Below, one piece after another: positions 1 to 4,500 of a DNA stretch of 6,497 bases. The notes beneath the pieces were generated by a model. It made no database searches, was not told the DNA's origin, and saw only the letters and a list, made by a program, of their open reading frames with translations. Every line of letters starts with the position of its first letter. Within the stretch, counting starts at the first letter, position 1. Source of the stretch: Methanosarcinales archaeon (GTDB taxonomy: Archaea; Halobacteriota; Methanosarcinia; Methanosarcinales; Methanogasteraceae); NCBI GenBank assembly GCA_030640725.1, contig DAOWIV010000215.1, positions 1-6,497 on the forward strand, written 5' to 3'. The translations under genes were made by a program, and so were the position numbers.

Positions 1-1048
1 AGTTCTCCATGATTTTCCTGACGATGTACAATCCCAGACCCGTATTCCCTGTTTCGCCATACATGAAGCTCTCTTCAAATATATTCTCCTTTATCTCATC
101 CGGGATTCCGGAGCCATAATCGACAATCCTTATCTCGCAGAGCTCACCCGCCGGTTTCATCGTTATATCGATTCTATCGGTTTTTCCGTGAACCACAGCG
201 TTGTTTATTATGTTATCCATGACCGAATTCAGAGATTCGTCAGCCAGAGCCTGAACATCACCTTCTATGTTGAATGTAGTGGATGGGTAGCTTTTCGCGA
301 CGTCTTCCAGAACCTCGGTCACTGAATATGGTTTTAATCCGCGGTGAGCGGTGATAAACGTCTCAAGTTCCCTCGTTCTGTTTATCAAATCAACACTTTT
401 ACCGACGCGGACAGTCGCCTTTTTCAGGAGTTCATCATCACACAGTTCATCGTAAAGCTGCAGTTCATTATCGATAACAACCAGATCGTTGATTATGTCA
501 TGCCTCATGATTTGATTGATCAGCCTGATGTGTTCGCGGTGCGCTCTTAACTCTTCTTCCACCCGCGCCCGCTCGGCGATCTCCTGCTTCAGCCGTTCAT
601 TGATCCGCAATATTATGTCCCTATTTTTTTTCAGTTTAAGATGTGTACGCACCCTTGCCAGCAGTTCTGCTGAGTTAAACGGCTTTGTGAGGTAATCCTG
701 CCCCCCCACCTCAAATCCCCTCACAGTACTATCCGTATCTGTCTTTGCCGTAAGAAATATGACCGGGATATCTCTTGTTTTCGGATCCTTCCTCAATTCT
801 TCACAGACTTCGTACCCGTCCATATCAGGCATCATTATGTCGAGAAGAATGAGATCGGCCGGGTTGGATTTTATCCTGTCGAGCGCATCTCGCCCGTTCT
901 GCGAAAAAGCGATTTCACAAGCCTCCCCGCGCAAGATGTTGCCTACTACCTGTATGTTCTTTGGTACGCCGTCCACTATATGGATCAGGGGTTTTTCCCA
1001 ACTTCCCCTATCACCTACTTTCTGCTCATTGCCCAATTGTACCCCCAC
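1..1048 (-). CDS. Receiver-histidine kinase (REC-HK), C-terminus cut off by the window edge
   Basis: This is a two-component signalling protein, cytoplasmic in the part seen because no membrane segment is visible. About 349 residues are present. Residues 21-137 form a response-regulator receiver: 'IHIVDGVPKN' at the metal site, phospho-acceptor Asp70 in 'LLDIMMPDMDG', Thr100 in 'VIFLTAK', Lys122 in 'LTKPF'. A charged helix, probably coiled coil, spans about 138-175. The H-box 'IMRHDIINDL' puts the phosphorylated His at 183. The HATPase domain follows with N-box 'MDNIINNAVVHG' (277-288), G1 'VDYGSGIP' (309-316) and G2 'TGLGLYIVRKIME' (336-348); roughly the last 20-40 residues lie outside the window. 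The start is uncertain: GTG 1048 is the first start codon after an upstream in-frame TAG, and TTG 1036 is an alternative. No Shine-Dalgarno site is evident. The receiver-first, kinase-second order suggests it accepts phosphate or a signal from another regulator. The usual second Asp of the metal pair is Gly27. The input and target are unknown. Confidence 0.93.
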   Translation of the reverse strand, partial: MGVQLGNEQKVGDRGSWEKPLIHIVDGVPKNIQVVGNILRGEACEIAFSQNGRDALDRIKSNPADLILLDIMMPDMDGYEVCEELRKDPKTRDIPVIFLTAKTDTDSTVRGFEVGGQDYLTKPFNSAELLARVRTHLKLKKNRDIILRINERLKQEIAERARVEEELRAHREHIRLINQIMRHDIINDLVVIDNELQLYDELCDDELLKKATVRVGKSVDLINRTRELETFITAHRGLKPYSVTEVLEDVAKSYPSTTFNIEGDVQALADESLNSVMDNIINNAVVHGKTDRIDITMKPAGELCEIRIVDYGSGIPDEIKENIFEESFMYGETGNTGLGLYIVRKIMEN

Positions 1049-1082
1049 GCAAGTGATTAGTGGCTATGTTCGTTCTTCTTCA

Positions 1083-1098
1083 TATATTTTACTCAAAA
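1083..1098 (-). promoter_or_regulatory. Candidate archaeal TATA promoter for the kinase gene
   Basis: Read on the minus strand, the A/T-rich box AAAATATA (1090 down to 1083) is preceded by TTTTGAGT. Its centre is about 39 bases before GTG 1048. With the usual archaeal spacing of about 25 bases, transcription would start near 1061 and leave a leader of roughly 13 bases. The box is a fair but not perfect match and the upstream BRE is weak. Confidence 0.35.
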
Positions 1099-1113
1099 TC
1101 ATTCGAGACTTTT

Positions 1114-1141
1114 CACTGATTCCACTGATTCACACCGATTC
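1114..1141. repeat. Three short near-tandem repeats, CACTGATTC type
   Basis: CACTGATTC occurs at 1114-1122 and again directly at 1123-1131; CACCGATTC follows at 1133-1141 with one substitution and a one-base spacer. They lie about 25-50 bases upstream of the proposed kinase promoter box. A period close to one helical turn would suit cooperative binding of a regulator, but short repeats of this kind also occur as unexplained intergenic sequence. Confidence 0.6.
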
Positions 1142-1348
1142 CACACCTTCCTTGTATTGTTGCTCGCCCACCTACGCCGGGCTTCTGCGCAGTCAGTGCC
1201 GGTTCACCACAACATGCACAACCAACGTTTCATTGAAATACACTTGGATTATGTAATAGTCGCTAGCATGGCGGACATTCGTGCAATTCGTGTTCTAATG
1301 CTGCTGATTTTAAATAAAATATCACAGAAATCACTGGATTATTAGACA

Positions 1349-1375
1349 GTGCCACACAACATAACTCTATGGCAC
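1349..1375. repeat. Short inverted repeat upstream of the surface-protein promoter
   Basis: GTGCCA (1349-1354) is matched by its reverse complement TGGCAC (1370-1375) with 15 bases between. The arms do not extend further. It lies about 60 bases upstream of the TATA-like box for the surface-protein gene. It could be an operator half-site pair, but an arm of only six bases can arise by chance. Confidence 0.25.
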
Positions 1376-1431
1376 GTACTGAGGATGTGAGGGCAGGTGG
1401 TCGAATGATATTGTCCCAAAGCCAGAGCCTC

Positions 1432-1445
1432 CGAAAGTTATATAT
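1432..1445 (+). promoter_or_regulatory. Candidate BRE/TATA promoter of the surface-protein gene
   Basis: The purine-rich CGAAAG (1432-1437) directly precedes TTATATAT (1438-1445), a good match to an archaeal BRE plus TATA box. The box centre lies about 29 bases before ATG 1471, so transcription would start near 1464-1470 and give a leaderless or nearly leaderless mRNA. That fits the absence of a Shine-Dalgarno site and favours ATG 1471 as the natural start over the in-frame GTG 1514. Confidence 0.5.
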
Positions 1446-1470
1446 CGGATAACAGCACATCATAATAATA

Positions 1471-1552
1471 ATGGGGTGTTAGTACGGACCGAAATATTGC
1501 CACAATCCTCAGCGTGAGCCTAATATTGCTATCGATTCAGGTCGCTTCAGCA
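1471..1552 (+). other. Signal peptide region with an out-of-frame natural start
   Basis: ATG 1471 is followed by GGG TGT and then TAG, so as written it encodes only three codons. If one G of the run at 1473-1476 is dropped, the ATG joins the long frame and gives Met-Gly-Val-Ser-Thr-Asp-Arg, then the hydrophobic stretch 'ILSVSLILLSIQV' and the cleavage motif Ala-Ser-Ala before Asp at 1553. That is a plausible 27-residue secretion signal. As written, the first in-frame standard start is GTG 1514, which leaves a 13-residue hydrophobic stub with no basic residue. The frame is closed upstream by TAA at 1469-1471. Confidence 0.6.
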
Positions 1553-4500
1553 GATACGCTGAATATCACGGCGGAGACTTATGAGACGTTTGCGGACAAT
1601 CGCAGCGTAAACATCACAATAAACCTCACTAACTCTACCGGACATCCGATGAACGGCATGCGCGTCAACTTCACAACAACTCACGTGACGCTTTATACAA
1701 ACCATTCGTACACCAACGCCTCGGGAATCGCCGTTGTGAATATCAGTTCATGGGATATCGGAACTGCAAAGATCACCGCAGAGACGCCGAACGTGACCAA
1801 TACCACAAACGTGACGTTTGTTGCGGGACCGGTGTCAAAGATCGTGCTTGCATCGGTTCAGGAGGCTACGGTGAATACCACCTGCCTGATCGCGGCAACG
1901 GTCTACGATGAGACTCGGGACGAGTTCGAAGATAATGAAAGTAAGTGGCGGGTGATGCCAAACGTGACACTGAACTTCGTAGCCACCTCGCCACCGGATA
2001 ACAAATGGAACAGCCCGGTGGAATATTATGGCGTGTCCATATCCCCCCTGTCAAACACCACCGATGAGAACGGCACCATGATCGCAACAATCCACCTTTC
2101 TTCGCGAGCAGGGGGCAATGTTGTCGATGTAAACGTCACCAATGAAGAAGGGCATGAAGTGCCTGCCTACCGGGTGATTAGAGGTCTTGCAGGTGAACCG
2201 ACGCATCTGTACGTGAATGCGGATCCGCAGCGCGTGAGCGCAAATGGCATTGATACCTCGCAGGTGACAGGCACCACGACTGATGAGTTCTTAAATCCAC
2301 TCTGCGCCACCGGATCAATCCGCTTCAATGCATCCGGCAGCGCCGTCACAATGCCACTGGATGGGGTCGGCGAAGCATTGATCACCCTGGAGCCATCGAG
2401 ATTCACAGGCAATGTCACGGTGAATAGCACCTATATCAATGAGACCGGCAAGCCCACGGAGATCACGAACGAAACTGTTGTCGAATACTATGCAGAGGAG
2501 CCTGCAAAGATCATCGTTACGGCAGATGCCACAAAGATATCCCGATTGGGCATCCCCGGAGTCAACGAATCAGTGATCACCGCCACGGTGGTCGATAGGT
2601 GTGGTCACGAGCTTCGGAATAGAACGGTCAGCTTCAGCACCACGCTTGGGAGCCTCTCCACAACCACGGTGACCACCAACGAGTACGGACAAGCAATAGT
2701 CACGCTACAATCAGCCACGGCTGGCGATGCGACCGTGAGTGTAAGCACGCTCAACGATTCGGGATACGGGGTTGTGGGAACTATAGCTATTCAGGTCATG
2801 AGCGAGCCTTTCATCTCGGTTATAACGACCATCGAACCAAATCCCGTGAACCCGGGGGGCGCCATCAATGTGACCACCACCATATCAGGTCAGGGCAACA
2901 TCACAGGCACGCGGTATGCTGCGCACGCTATGCTCGTGCTCGACCGGTCCGGCAGCATGGATCCTGATTACTACGCGGGAACCCCGCTTGATGTTGCGCT
3001 CGTGCTCGACCGGTCCGGCAGCATGGAATTTCTTGGAACTGATCCCGAGCAGCCGATGACCGATGCAAAGACTGCGGCAAAGGTCTTTATGGAGAACCTC
3101 GTCTCGAACGCACAGGTCGGGGTGATAGCGTTTGAAGGTTCTGTTACAACCGAGATCGGACTTACGCTGCTCAACTCTTCTGACAATAAAGCGCTTGTCC
3201 GAGACGCAATCAATAGTATACACACCGGTGGCGGCACTGCGATAGGGGATGGGTTGAGGCGTGCCAATGACATACTCAAAGTCGGGCGAACCGATGCGAG
3301 AAGGATCACGATCCTCCTGACCGATGGCAAGTGCACCGCAGGAAAAGATACGGATTGTTCACAGGCAATCCTGAATGCAAACGCAAACCACATCACGATA
3401 TATACCATCGGTCTTGGCAGCGCAGAGTACATAGATGAGCCACTCCTGCAGCGCGTCGCATCAGAGACCGGCGGTACGTACTACAATGCGCCGTCCAGTT
3501 CCGAACTTCGCAGTGTTTACAACTCGATTGCCCAGGAGATCAGCGATTACGACATCACAGAGATCGAGTACGGAACCGAAGGGTTCACACCATACAATTA
3601 CGAGGCAGAGGGCACTCTTGCACCGATCAACACCTCCTACTTTAATGATACGTTCCTGGTCAACAAGACCATAAACGACCTGAAAGTGCTCCTGCAATGG
3701 GAGAACAGCACCACCGACCTGCATCTTGAACTTACAAGCCCGAGTGGGTATGTATATGGAATCGGAGGCGACACCACCGGCTACTACTTCGACGACCGCG
3801 AGGCGGTTTCGATCGATCTCCGCGCACCGGAGTTTGACACATACATCGCATCGGCAGACCCGACTACCATCTTTGCGGACGAAACCTCGTTCTATGTAAC
3901 AGACGATCTAACCGGCGCAGGAGAGCGGGAAGCTTCGATTATGCGCTGGAAACTTCCGGGTGCACCAACGCACAACGCACAGATCGAGAGCGTGACTATG
4001 TATTTACGCGGCATAACTCCGGATGACAATCCATGGGGGGAGCATAGATCCATCAATGTATATGACCTAACAACCGGCTACGATGATGATCCGACATGGA
4101 ACTGCCGTGACGACTCTGCATCGCAGGCATGGGCATCCGGCAGTTTCAGCAACGCGGACAACGATTCATATCTCATCGACTCAGTGGCACTAACATCATC
4201 GATCACCGATGATGTGGTCAAATTCGATATCACAAGCGCAAACTGGAGCGGCAACCGTCTCCCTGGCTGGGGTGAGGAATGCAACATTACGCTTCTGGGC
4301 GAGGGCTATGCCGGGAAAGGTGCCGACAGGTTCGCATCCAGCGAGACAAACCCTAACGATCATCGGGATAAACTGAATGGCTACCGCCCGCTTGTTACGG
4401 TCACATACTCAATACCAAGAGACACCTCGGAATATATCTGGATTCATCCGCTGCCCTACACATATCCTGATACCGACACAGACACCGTTGAGAACGGGAA

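Larger units (their letters stand above)
1049..1470. other. Divergent intergenic region without a supported gene
   Basis: About 420 bases separate the two divergently transcribed genes. Both strands contain short open frames here, but none has a recognisable product, a convincing start context or a composition like its neighbours. The region holds candidate promoters at each end, a cluster of 9-bp direct repeats near 1114-1141, a related sequence in inverted orientation near 1322-1340, and a 6-bp inverted repeat at 1349-1375. The central stretch (about 1150-1310) shows nothing I can assign. A small RNA or regulator-binding sites remain possible. Confidence 0.6.

Noticed and set aside
1150..1190. 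Possible terminator hairpin with GCCC and GGGC arms
   Set aside because: The stem is only four bases with no following T-run, and both neighbouring genes are transcribed away from this region.
344..1256. Plus-strand open frames of 68 and 165 codons opposite the kinase gene
   Set aside because: They lie mostly antisense to a well-supported receiver-kinase frame, and their translations show no recognisable domain.
1157..1463. Small open frames on both strands in the intergenic region (62 and 66 codons)
   Set aside because: They overlap each other on opposite strands, have no recognisable product or start context, and one runs through the candidate promoter of the surface-protein gene.
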